A stretch of DNA of 64,000 bases from positions 1 through 64,000 of the forward strand of contig NZ_RZNZ01000004.1 of the NCBI RefSeq assembly GCF_008698145.1. The letters run 5' to 3'. Shown in pieces: positions 25,381 to 32,162 of this stretch. Every line of letters begins with the position of its first letter. Positions within the stretch are counted from its first letter, which is position 1. The notes beneath the pieces are model-generated. The model did not search any database, had not been told where the DNA came from, and saw nothing but the letters and a program-made list of their open reading frames with translations. Made by a program: the position numbers and the translations under genes. This DNA is from Bifidobacterium vespertilionis. Its GTDB lineage: Bacteria > Actinomycetota > Actinomycetes > Actinomycetales > Bifidobacteriaceae.

Positions 25381-26186
25381 GCGGCGAATCGAAGGAATCG
25401 CGGCCGATCCGCGTGGCCGTGGTGGACGATCACGAGATGTTCCGCGCCGGTGTGATCGCCACGTTGCAGCACGAGTTCTCGATCGTGGGACAGGCGCCGG
25501 ACGTGGAAGGGTCGGTGGCGATGATCGCCGATACGCGGCCGGATGTGGTGCTTCTCGACGTCCATGTGCCCGGCGGCGAGGGCGGCGGAGGCGCGGAGAT
25601 CCTGCGAAAATCGCTGCCACTGTCCCCCGAATCCGCGTTTCTGGCGCTATCCGTGTCCGATTCGCCGCAGGATGTGGGTTCGGTGATCCGCGCGGGCGCC
25701 CGAGGCTATGTGACCAAGACCATCTCCGGCGGCGATTTGATCTCCTCGATCCGGCAGGTGCATGAGGGCTACGCGGTGTTCTCGCCCAAACTGGCCGGAT
25801 TCGTGCTGTCCACGTTCCAGGCCGCGGACTCTGTGGCGGGCGCAGGATCGGGCGCGGGGCCGGGCTCGGCGGGTGGCTCCGCGGCGGTTGGCGGAGCGAC
25901 CGGGACGATTGGAGCGACCGGGGCCGCCTCAGGCACTGGTGCTGGTGCTGGGACGACGACCTCTGGCCACTCCTCCGCGCACGACGAGGAGCTGGACAGG
26001 CTGTCGTCGCGCGAGCAGGAGGTCATGCGGCTCATCGCGCGCGGGTATACGTACAAGGAGGTGGCTGCCGAGCTGTTCATCTCCATCAAGACCGTGGAGA
26101 CGCATGTGAGCAACGTGTTGCGCAAGCTGCAGCTGTCCAACCGCACCGAACTGACGCTATGGGCGGCCGATCGGCGGATCGTATAG
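25377..26186 (+). CDS. NarL-family response regulator
   Basis: 269 residues. The receiver domain has D61 in DVVLLDVHVPG and acidic VVDDHE. The LuxR-type helix-turn-helix is LSSREQEVMRLIARGYTYKE through ISIKTVETHVSNVLRKLQLS. Between them is an unusually long Gly/Ala/Thr-rich linker (about residues 150-205), which is probably flexible. GGGGAAGGAG precedes the ATG, which overlaps the kinase stop by four bases. Cognate regulator of the PspC-kinase; the likely targets are the neighbouring PspC genes, by inference. Confidence 0.9.
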   Translation: MSGESKESRPIRVAVVDDHEMFRAGVIATLQHEFSIVGQAPDVEGSVAMIADTRPDVVLLDVHVPGGEGGGGAEILRKSLPLSPESAFLALSVSDSPQDVGSVIRAGARGYVTKTISGGDLISSIRQVHEGYAVFSPKLAGFVLSTFQAADSVAGAGSGAGPGSAGGSAAVGGATGTIGATGAASGTGAGAGTTTSGHSSAHDEELDRLSSREQEVMRLIARGYTYKEVAAELFISIKTVETHVSNVLRKLQLSNRTELTLWAADRRIV

Positions 26187-26238
26187 CGCAGTATCACCGA
26201 TTCCGGCGAACAGATTCCAGAGCGCCGATTCCACCGAA

Positions 26239-26844
26239 CTAGGGCAGGAGCAGTTTGCGCAGATCGTCGGCCCCGGTGAATTGGATGCCGTGGAGTCCCA
26301 CTTCGGTGGCGGCGGCCGCGTTGTACGACTTGTCGTCCACGAACGCGGTGGTGGCCGGATTCACATCGAACCGCGCGATCGCACGGCGGTAGATCTCCGG
26401 GTCCGGCTTGTGGATCCGCTCGGCGCTGGAGACCACCACATCGCGCAGCAGAGACAGTGCGGGGAACTGCTCGCGCGCGGCCTCCACGTACTTGACCGTG
26501 AAGTTGGTCAGGCCCCAGCAGCGCACGCCGGCCGCGTCCAGATCGCGCAGCAGCGCCTCCATACCGGGCAGCATGCCGGCGAGCGCCAGCCGCTGACGCT
26601 CGAAGTAGATGCGGAACACCCATGCCACGGCCGGCCCGTGATGCTCCTCATAGTCGGCAAGGATTCTCTCCTCGCTCCAACCCAGATCCGACAGCTCGTC
26701 GTAGTGCCAGAAGCCGTATTCGTCCGCACGATCGAAGAACATGTCGATCACGCCGGGCGGGTACTGCCCCTCGAGCGGAATGCGAGGCCTCCAGTCCACC
26801 AGCACGTCGCAGAAATCGAAGATCACATCGGTATAAGCAGCCAT
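26239..26844 (-). CDS. HAD-superfamily hydrolase, subfamily IA
   Basis: A 201-residue cytosolic phosphatase or dehalogenase-like enzyme. HAD motifs: I IFDFCDVLVDW (nucleophile Asp; the second residue of the DxG/DxD pair is Asp), II LTNF, III HKPDPEIYRRA and IV VDDKSYNAAAA. A helical cap domain (about residues 20-85) sits between motifs I and II. The substrate is not predictable. It is convergent with the response regulator across 52 bases and followed on its 5' side by the repeat region at 26894. Confidence 0.85.
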   Translation of the reverse strand: MAAYTDVIFDFCDVLVDWRPRIPLEGQYPPGVIDMFFDRADEYGFWHYDELSDLGWSEERILADYEEHHGPAVAWVFRIYFERQRLALAGMLPGMEALLRDLDAAGVRCWGLTNFTVKYVEAAREQFPALSLLRDVVVSSAERIHKPDPEIYRRAIARFDVNPATTAFVDDKSYNAAAATEVGLHGIQFTGADDLRKLLLP

Positions 26845-26893
26845 GGCTCCACTCTAACGGTCCGGGCGCACGCCGCAGTGCCGCTCCCGGCGC

Positions 26894-26960
26894 AGCGCGG
26901 AACATTTGGTCCGTTTTCGACCTGATTTTGAGCCCAAAAACGGACCAAACGTTCCGCGCT
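26894..26960. repeat. Long inverted repeat, copy 1
   Basis: AGCGCGGAACATTTGGTCCG (from 26894) is followed by the inverted arm CGGACCAAACGTTCCGCGCT ending at 26960; arms of about 24 bases flank a loop with GACCTGATTTTGAGCCC. A near-identical copy lies at 27320-27384. Confidence 0.85.
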
Positions 26961-27319
26961 GTGGCCAAGTCGGATCGGAACGCGCGTTATGCACGAATTG
27001 TGTGGATGAACGGTGGCTCGCACCGGATTCCACCGGACTGCGGCGGACTTGTTCACGATGCTGTGCACCGATTGGTGACCAAGTCCGCGGCGGACTTCGG
27101 CCCATCCACGCCGATCGTGGACAACCCGGATTCGCCCCGGTGCCAAGGGGCGGTTATCCACCATTCGCCGCACATGATGGGGATGCGAATGCGCACCCCG
27201 TGCATCCCCTACGCTGCGCCCGAGCGACTGTAGTACAAACGGCCGATTTTGGGCCGAATTTCGTCCGTTTCTACTGCACCAACTTCTTCATCGCCCGCGT
27301 CACGCAGCACTCCTAGCAC
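26961..27319. other. Gene-free region with DnaA-box-like 9-mers
   Basis: No coding signal with a ribosome site is seen. Five 9-mers within 176 bases come close to the DnaA-box consensus: TTATGCACG (26987), TGTGGATGA (27001, complement TCATCCACA), TTGTTCACG (27049), CGTGGACAA (27116, complement TTGTCCACG) and TTATCCACC (27154). A short palindrome AAGTCCGCGGCGGACTT is also present. No dnaA or dnaN is nearby, so this is not asserted to be an origin. Confidence 0.35.
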
Positions 27320-27384
27320 AGCCCGGAACGTTTGGCCCATTTTCGACCTGATTTTGAGCCCAAAAACGGACCAAACGTTCCGCT
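27320..27384. repeat. Long inverted repeat, copy 2
   Basis: It shares the loop GACCTGATTTTGAGCCC and the right arm AACGGACCAAACGTTCCGC with the copy at 26894-26960. The left arm reads GGAACGTTTGGCCCATTTT, with two mismatches. Two copies 426 bases apart, in the same orientation. Confidence 0.85.
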
Positions 27385-27454
27385 TTATCGCTAGCCGGTT
27401 CCGGTTTGTTCCGGCTTGTTCCGACCGATGGTAAAGAGTGGCACATGGCTCATT

Positions 27455-27490
27455 AAAAAAGGGGTCCCGGGCAATTGAGCCGGGACCCCT
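27455..27490 (-). terminator. Terminator after tRNA-Ser(UGA)
   Basis: A perfect 10-bp stem, GGGGTCCCGG (27461-27470) and its complement (27481-27490), is followed on the minus strand by six T. Confidence 0.85.
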
Positions 27491-27496
27491 GTAATG

Positions 27497-27581
27497 CGGA
27501 CAGAGCGAGATTCGAACTCGCGGGAGCTTGCGCTCCAACGGTTTTCAAGACCGTCTCTTTAGACCGCTCAGACATCTGTCC
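27497..27581 (-). tRNA. tRNA-Ser (anticodon UGA)
   Basis: An 85-base class II tRNA with a long variable arm. The acceptor is GGACAG/CTGTCC, the anticodon stem ACGGT/ACCGT with loop CTTGAAA gives anticodon TGA, and the T arm has GAGTTCGAATCTC. CCA is not encoded. It lies 132 bases downstream of serS on the same strand. Confidence 0.95.
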
Positions 27582-27713
27582 ATTGCATGCGCAAAAGCAC
27601 ATGACACGTAATTATGCGAAGACCGGGGGACAGACGGGATACACGGCCCTCCCCCGGTCTAACTCGGTCATACTTGATTGAATTCAGTCAAGCTCAGCAG
27701 GCCCGATCGAAGA

Positions 27714-29000
27714 TCAGGCCTCCCATTTCGTCGGCTCGATGACTTCCTTGCCGCCCATGTACGGACGCATGGCCTTCGGGATCTCGATGGAGCCATCCTT
27801 CTGCTGGTGGTTCTCAAGGATCGCCACGAGCCAGCGGGTGGTGGCCAGCGTGCCGTTGAGCGTGGAGACGGAACGGGTGGAGCCGTCCTCGGTGCGCTCG
27901 CGGATGTTGAGGCGGCGGGCCTGGTACTCAGTGCAGTTCGAGGTGGAGGTGAGCTCGCGGTAGCGGCCCTGGGTGGGGATCCACGCTTCGGTGTCGAACT
28001 TGCGGGCGGCGGAGGAGCCCAGATCGCCGGCGGCGGTGTCGATGACGCGGTACGGCACCTCGACCTTGGCCAGCATCTCCTCCTCCATGCTCAACAGGTG
28101 CTGATGCTCGGCGTAGGAGTCCTCCTGCTTGGTGTAGACGAACATCTCCACCTTGTCGAACTGGTGGACGCGGATGATACCGGAGGTGTCCTTGCCTGCG
28201 GCGCCGGCCTCACGGCGGTAGCAGGAGCTCCAGCCGCAGTAGCGCAGCGGGCCGTTGGACAGATCCAGGATCTCGTTCTCGTGCATGCCGGCGAGCGCCA
28301 CCTCGGAGGTGCCGACCAGGTACTGCTCATCGGGCTCGCGCAGACGGTAGATCTCGTCCGCGTGGGAATTCAGGAAGCCAGTGCCGGCCATGACCTCGGG
28401 ACGCACCAGCGTGGGGGTGATGGCGAGGGTGAAGCCGTGCTGCTCGGCCTGATCGACGGCCATGGTGAGCATGGCGATCTGCATGCGGGCCACCTGGCCA
28501 CGCAGGAAGTAGAAGCGGGAGCCGCCCACCTTCACACCGCGGCGCATATCGATGCCGGCCACGCCCACGCCCAGCGTGAGGTGGTCCTTGGGCTCGAAGC
28601 CCTCGGCCTCGAAGTCGCGGATCTGGCCGACCTTCTTGACGACGACGTAATCATCCTCACCGCCTTCGGGAGCCTCGGGCTCCACGATGTTGGACAGCTT
28701 CCACATGGCGGTGGTGTATTCCTCGGACGCGGCGTCCGCGGCGGCCTTGTACTCGCCCACCTTGGCGGCGAGCTCCTTGGTCTCGGCGATCAGCGCGGCC
28801 TTCTCCTCCGCGGGGGCGGCGGCGACCTTCTTGCCGATTTCCTTCTGCTGAGCGCGGGCGGCTTCGAATTCCTTGAGGGCGGTGCGACGGGCCTCGTCGG
28901 AGCGCAGCACCTCATCGACGAGCTCCACGGACTCGCCGCGCTTGCGCTGCGATTCCTTCACCACGTCGGCATGTTCGCGAATGAATTGAATATCAAGCAT
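27714..29000 (-). CDS. serS: Seryl-tRNA synthetase
   Basis: Charges tRNA-Ser (and tRNA-Sec where present). 428 residues: an N-terminal coiled-coil arm (about 30-110, rich in Lys/Glu/Ala) that clamps the long variable arm of tRNA-Ser, then the class II core with GTSEVALAGMHENEILD, CYRREAGAAGKDTSGIIRVH (motif 2) and NGTLATTRWLVAILENHQ (motif 3). The ATG at 29000 (MLDIQFIREHADVV) is the family start, with GGGG upstream. Its cognate tRNA-Ser(UGA) lies just downstream, and a dispersed palindromic repeat upstream. Confidence 0.95.
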   Translation of the reverse strand: MLDIQFIREHADVVKESQRKRGESVELVDEVLRSDEARRTALKEFEAARAQQKEIGKKVAAAPAEEKAALIAETKELAAKVGEYKAAADAASEEYTTAMWKLSNIVEPEAPEGGEDDYVVVKKVGQIRDFEAEGFEPKDHLTLGVGVAGIDMRRGVKVGGSRFYFLRGQVARMQIAMLTMAVDQAEQHGFTLAITPTLVRPEVMAGTGFLNSHADEIYRLREPDEQYLVGTSEVALAGMHENEILDLSNGPLRYCGWSSCYRREAGAAGKDTSGIIRVHQFDKVEMFVYTKQEDSYAEHQHLLSMEEEMLAKVEVPYRVIDTAAGDLGSSAARKFDTEAWIPTQGRYRELTSTSNCTEYQARRLNIRERTEDGSTRSVSTLNGTLATTRWLVAILENHQQKDGSIEIPKAMRPYMGGKEVIEPTKWEA

Positions 29001-29084
29001 GGCCCCCAGCCTAATGCCGCGAGCCGACAGCCACAAGGACTGTCCTATATATGCAAACACGGTTTCCGCCATCCCCGAGCGAAG

Positions 29085-29237
29085 CGAACGGTTCCCATCA
29101 TCCCGAGCGGAGCTCACCGCGCCCCCTCCGTCATCCTGAGCGCAGCCCGCAGGGCGGAGTCGAAGGATCCTTAACCCTTCGCACCAATGACCAACGCGAA
29201 ATGACGAAGGATCCTTCGTCGCGCTCAGGATGACACA
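29085..29237. repeat. Dispersed GGATCCTTCG/CTCAGGATGACG repeat
   Basis: It contains GTCATCCTGAGCGCAGCCC, GTCGAAGGATCCTTAA and the inverted AAGGATCCTTCG...GCTCAGGATGAC, folding back on itself upstream of serS. Member of the family at 20449. Confidence 0.8.
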
Positions 29238-29268
29238 GAAAGCCCGCAGCAGAAAGCCCGCAGCAGCG

Positions 29269-29300
29269 CCCCATCGCCGCCCCACGTGCAGGAATCGTTC
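29269..29300. repeat. 32-bp direct repeat, left copy
   Basis: Begins CCCCATCGCCGCCCCACG and ends GCAGGAATCGTTC. It is identical to 30051-30082, and the pair brackets the toxin-antitoxin module. Confidence 0.9.
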
Positions 29301-29367
29301 GATAACCAGCAAACGTGATTTGCTCTCTCAAGACGCCCCGGCTCTACAGAAATTCCATCTGAGACAC

Positions 29368-29385
29368 CTATCATATATATGATAG
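29368..29385. promoter_or_regulatory. Palindromic operator of the toxin-antitoxin operon
   Basis: A perfect 18-bp palindrome, CTATCATATATATGATAG, lies 31 bases upstream of the antitoxin start and overlaps AT-rich sequence that could hold the -10. RelB/DinJ antitoxins bind such palindromes to repress their own operon. Confidence 0.7.
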
Positions 29386-29416
29386 ATATAGCCTACCTAC
29401 CTTTAAGGAGCTCATC

Positions 29417-29725
29417 ATGGCCAAACTGATCATGAACGTCGATGACGACATCAAGGAGCGCGCAGCCGCCCTCTACGAGTCCATGGGCATGAATCTCACC
29501 ACCGCCGTCAACATGTTCCTGCGCCAGTCGCTGGCCGAGGACGGTGTGCCATTCAAACCGCGACGCTATGCGGGCATTCGACTTGAGCCTACCGAAGAAA
29601 CCCGCAGGGCGATGGTGGAGGCCGAAGCCAAGGAACTTGGATTGATCCCGGACGACGCTGTGGAATGCCGGACCGAAACCGAGGTACGGAACCATCTCCG
29701 TCATCTGCGCGAGCAGGCACGATGA
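29417..29725 (+). CDS. relB: RelB/DinJ-family antitoxin
   Basis: 102 residues. A ribbon-helix-helix DNA-binding N-terminus (MAKLIMNVDDDIKERAAALY, then MGMNLTTAVNMFLRQSLAED and GVPF) is typical of DinJ/RelB; the C-terminal part would wrap and neutralise the toxin. AAGGAGC lies upstream of the ATG. The stop overlaps the toxin start (ATGA), so translation is coupled. It is autoregulated, probably through the palindrome at 29368. The module lies between 32-bp direct repeats, suggesting acquisition as a unit. Confidence 0.9.
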   Translation: MAKLIMNVDDDIKERAAALYESMGMNLTTAVNMFLRQSLAEDGVPFKPRRYAGIRLEPTEETRRAMVEAEAKELGLIPDDAVECRTETEVRNHLRHLREQAR

Positions 29726-30030
29726 CCTACCCAATCAAATTCGATTCCCGATTCGATGTCGATTACGAGTGGCTGAGTCGCACACATCCCGAGCTGTGCG
29801 ACGATTTGGACGATGCCATCCTTCTGTTGCATGAGAATGGAGAGCTTCCCGAGGGATATCGTCCGCACATACTGGACAATCCCGGCGGCAACTACAACGG
29901 CCACTGGGAGTTTCATCTGGCCGGAGACATCGATGTACTCGTGCTGTATTGGAGGCGCGGCGATCACACCGTCATACGAATGGTGCGTATCGGCACTCAC
30001 TCCCAGCTGTTCCAAGGCGAATTGCTGTAA
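29722..30030 (+). CDS. yafQ: YafQ/RelE-superfamily toxin
   Basis: 102 residues, an mRNA-interferase-like toxin of the RelE/ParE fold that would cleave mRNA on the ribosome. The C-terminal block DIDVLVLYWRRGDHTVIRMV followed by RIGTHSQLF matches the YafQ pattern ending RTGTHSDLF, including the His and Phe of the active end; the WEFHLAGD His corresponds to another catalytic His. The Trp after the central Asp in YafQ is Ile here. The ATG overlaps the antitoxin stop by four bases. Type II toxin-antitoxin module. Confidence 0.85.
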   Translation: MTYPIKFDSRFDVDYEWLSRTHPELCDDLDDAILLLHENGELPEGYRPHILDNPGGNYNGHWEFHLAGDIDVLVLYWRRGDHTVIRMVRIGTHSQLFQGELL

Positions 30031-30050
30031 CAGCTAACCATCCATGACGC

Positions 30051-30082
30051 CCCCATCGCCGCCCCACGTGCAGGAATCGTTC
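30051..30082. repeat. 32-bp direct repeat, right copy
   Basis: Identical to 29269-29300; 782 bases separate the two starts. It lies 20 bases after the toxin stop and just upstream of the lipid-kinase gene. Confidence 0.9.
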
Positions 30083-30127
30083 ACAAATCCCGATTCGCGT
30101 CCATCGACCGCCCGGTCCATGCGCACA

Positions 30128-31258
30128 ATGGACACCATGCCCCAACCGCTGATCATCACGCTGTGCGTGCTCGCCATCGTCATCGCCATCGCGGCGGCCA
30201 CTTTCATGTTCTGGCGTGTCCGCAAGCGGCAGCAGCTCAATGCGGTGGTGGAGCAGCGCGACGACGACATCAAGAAGGTCAGCTACGCCTTCGTCATCAA
30301 CCCGTCCAAGCCGCAGGCCGCGGAGCTGCGCGAGCGGATCACTTCGTTCTGCGCGGGCAAGGGCATCGATCACTTCTTCGTGGATACGCAGCTGGACAAG
30401 GACGGCAACGCCTGCGCGCGCGAGGCGATCGCCAAGGGCGCCTCGGCCGTGGTGGCGGTGGGCGGCGACGGCACGGTCCGCACGGTGGCCTCCGCGATGG
30501 CCAAGTTCAACGGCATCCCGATGGGGATCGTGCCGATCGGCACCGCCAACCTGTTCGCCCGCAACATGGGCATTCCGGTGGACGACGTGGAGGCCGCGCT
30601 CACCGTGGCCACGTCGCACGGCAGCCGGCATGTGGACATGGGCCGCCTGTGCGTGCTCGATTCCGACGAGCCGGATCACGACCACGGCTTCCTGATCGTG
30701 GGAGGCGTGGGCTTCGACGCGCTGATGATCGACGACACGAACCCCACGCTCAAAAAGAACATCAGCTGGCTGGCCTATTTCGCGTCCGCCACCAAGCACC
30801 TCTTCTCCCCCAAGAACCGCGGCGATCTGACGATCATCGACCCGCGGGGCAACACGCGCACCTCCACCGGACTCTCGTTCCGCACGTTCATGGCGGGCAA
30901 CTGCGGTCAGCTTCCCGCGCTGAGCCTCATGCCCGAAGCCGTCAGCGACGACGGATACCTCGACTTCGAACTCATCGACACCACCGGCGGGATCATCGGA
31001 TGGGCGAACCTGTTCGGCGACGTGGTCCATCAGACCATCACCGGGCGGGCCAAGCAGAGTCCGTTCTCCACCAATTCGCGCATCGACCAGATCAAGGGCA
31101 GCCGGGCCGAGCTGCATCTGGAGCGCCCGGCGTTGGCCCAGGTGGATGGCGATGTGCTGGGCGAGACCCGCCACGTGGCCTTCTCGATCGAGAAGCAGGC
31201 CCTGTGCGTGCGCGTGCCGGAGGTTCCCGCCGAGCCGACCGGCCTCATGGCCCTTTAG
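30128..31258 (+). CDS. Diacylglycerol/sphingosine-type lipid kinase (DAGK_cat)
   Basis: 376 residues. One N-terminal membrane segment (about 6-25) is followed by a catalytic domain with VVAVGGDGTVRTVASAMAKF (nucleotide-binding GGDGT) and GIVPIGTANLFARNMGIP. It probably phosphorylates a membrane lipid alcohol such as diacylglycerol, in the manner of DgkB/YegS proteins. Candidate starts are ATG 30119, 30128 and 30137; none has a strong ribosome site, so the start is uncertain by a few codons. Its stop overlaps the convergent PRD antiterminator stop by four bases (31255-31258). Confidence 0.85.
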   Translation: MDTMPQPLIITLCVLAIVIAIAAATFMFWRVRKRQQLNAVVEQRDDDIKKVSYAFVINPSKPQAAELRERITSFCAGKGIDHFFVDTQLDKDGNACAREAIAKGASAVVAVGGDGTVRTVASAMAKFNGIPMGIVPIGTANLFARNMGIPVDDVEAALTVATSHGSRHVDMGRLCVLDSDEPDHDHGFLIVGGVGFDALMIDDTNPTLKKNISWLAYFASATKHLFSPKNRGDLTIIDPRGNTRTSTGLSFRTFMAGNCGQLPALSLMPEAVSDDGYLDFELIDTTGGIIGWANLFGDVVHQTITGRAKQSPFSTNSRIDQIKGSRAELHLERPALAQVDGDVLGETRHVAFSIEKQALCVRVPEVPAEPTGLMAL

Positions 31259-32124
31259 GCGGCACTCTCCTGCGCGGCGGCGTCCTCCTGCGCGTTCTTG
31301 GCCACGCGGGCCACGTGCAGGGCCAGATATGCGATCTCGTCATCGGTGATGTCCGCATCGAGACGCAGCTCCAGCACGGCTGCGATGGTCCGCGCGCACT
31401 TCAGGGCGTCCGGGTAGGAGCCGCGGATCGCGTTGACCACCGGTTCGGGTTCGTCCGCCAGCTGGCGATGCTGGTGGATGCGCACGAACAGATAGCGCAG
31501 ATGGGTGATGAATCGGCCCACGTTGACCGATCCCTGATCCAGTTTGACGCCGTAGGCGCTTTCGATGATGTCGATCATCTGCTGGATCACGCCGGTCATC
31601 GTATAGGTATAGGAAAGATCCCCAGTGGCGAACCCGGCGTTGACCAGATGCATGGCCAGCGCGGTCTCCTCGCCCTTGGGCAGGGTGGGCGCGCCAAGAC
31701 GCCGATTGATCGCGGCGAGCAGGGCCCGCCCGCGCTCGTATTCCTGCGGGTAGAGATTGCTGATCTCGCCCACGAGCGGATAGGTCACCTCGATGCCCTT
31801 GGCGAGCCGCTGGATCGCCCCGTTGATGTGGTCGGAAAGCGCAAGGACCAGCGTGGGGCTGTCGATTTCGGATTCGGGCAGGCCGGCGTCGCGCATCGCC
31901 TCGCCGATCATGCGGATCATCTCGGGCGGCACATCGGCGACCATCTGCGCCAGATGATCGGGATCGCGCCCGTCCGTCGGCACGAACCTGCGCACCACCT
32001 TCGCGGGGTCCACGGTCTGCCCCGGCTTGGCTTGGAAGCCCAGCCCGCGCCCGGTGAGAATCACCTCGCCGTCGCCATCCTTGGCCAACACGACGTTGTT
32101 GTTGAACACACGCAATATCTCCAT
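31255..32124 (-). CDS. BglG/LicT-family transcriptional antiterminator (PRD)
   Basis: 289 residues. The N-terminal co-antiterminator RNA-binding domain (MEILRVFNNNVVLAKDGDGE, ILTGRGLGFQ) is followed by two PTS regulation domains with conserved His residues (DSPTLVLALSDHINGAIQRL; LPKGEETALAMHLVNA; IRIHQH-type LFVRIHQHRQL; YLALHVARV). The protein binds a ~30-base RNA hairpin to block an overlapping terminator, and is controlled by PTS phosphorylation. The ATG at 32124 has GGGAG upstream. It is 38 bases downstream of the PTS gene, so one operon. The only matching RNA site seen is at 34371 on the opposite strand. Confidence 0.9.
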   Translation of the reverse strand: MEILRVFNNNVVLAKDGDGEVILTGRGLGFQAKPGQTVDPAKVVRRFVPTDGRDPDHLAQMVADVPPEMIRMIGEAMRDAGLPESEIDSPTLVLALSDHINGAIQRLAKGIEVTYPLVGEISNLYPQEYERGRALLAAINRRLGAPTLPKGEETALAMHLVNAGFATGDLSYTYTMTGVIQQMIDIIESAYGVKLDQGSVNVGRFITHLRYLFVRIHQHRQLADEPEPVVNAIRGSYPDALKCARTIAAVLELRLDADITDDEIAYLALHVARVAKNAQEDAAAQESAA

Positions 32125-32162
32125 GGCTCCCACTTCCTCACGATCGCCGCCCGTCGGCCCGT

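Noticed and set aside
26987-27162. Chromosomal replication origin
   Set aside because: Several DnaA-like 9-mers but no dnaA, dnaN, rpmH or AT-rich unwinding region nearby; reported only as a box cluster.
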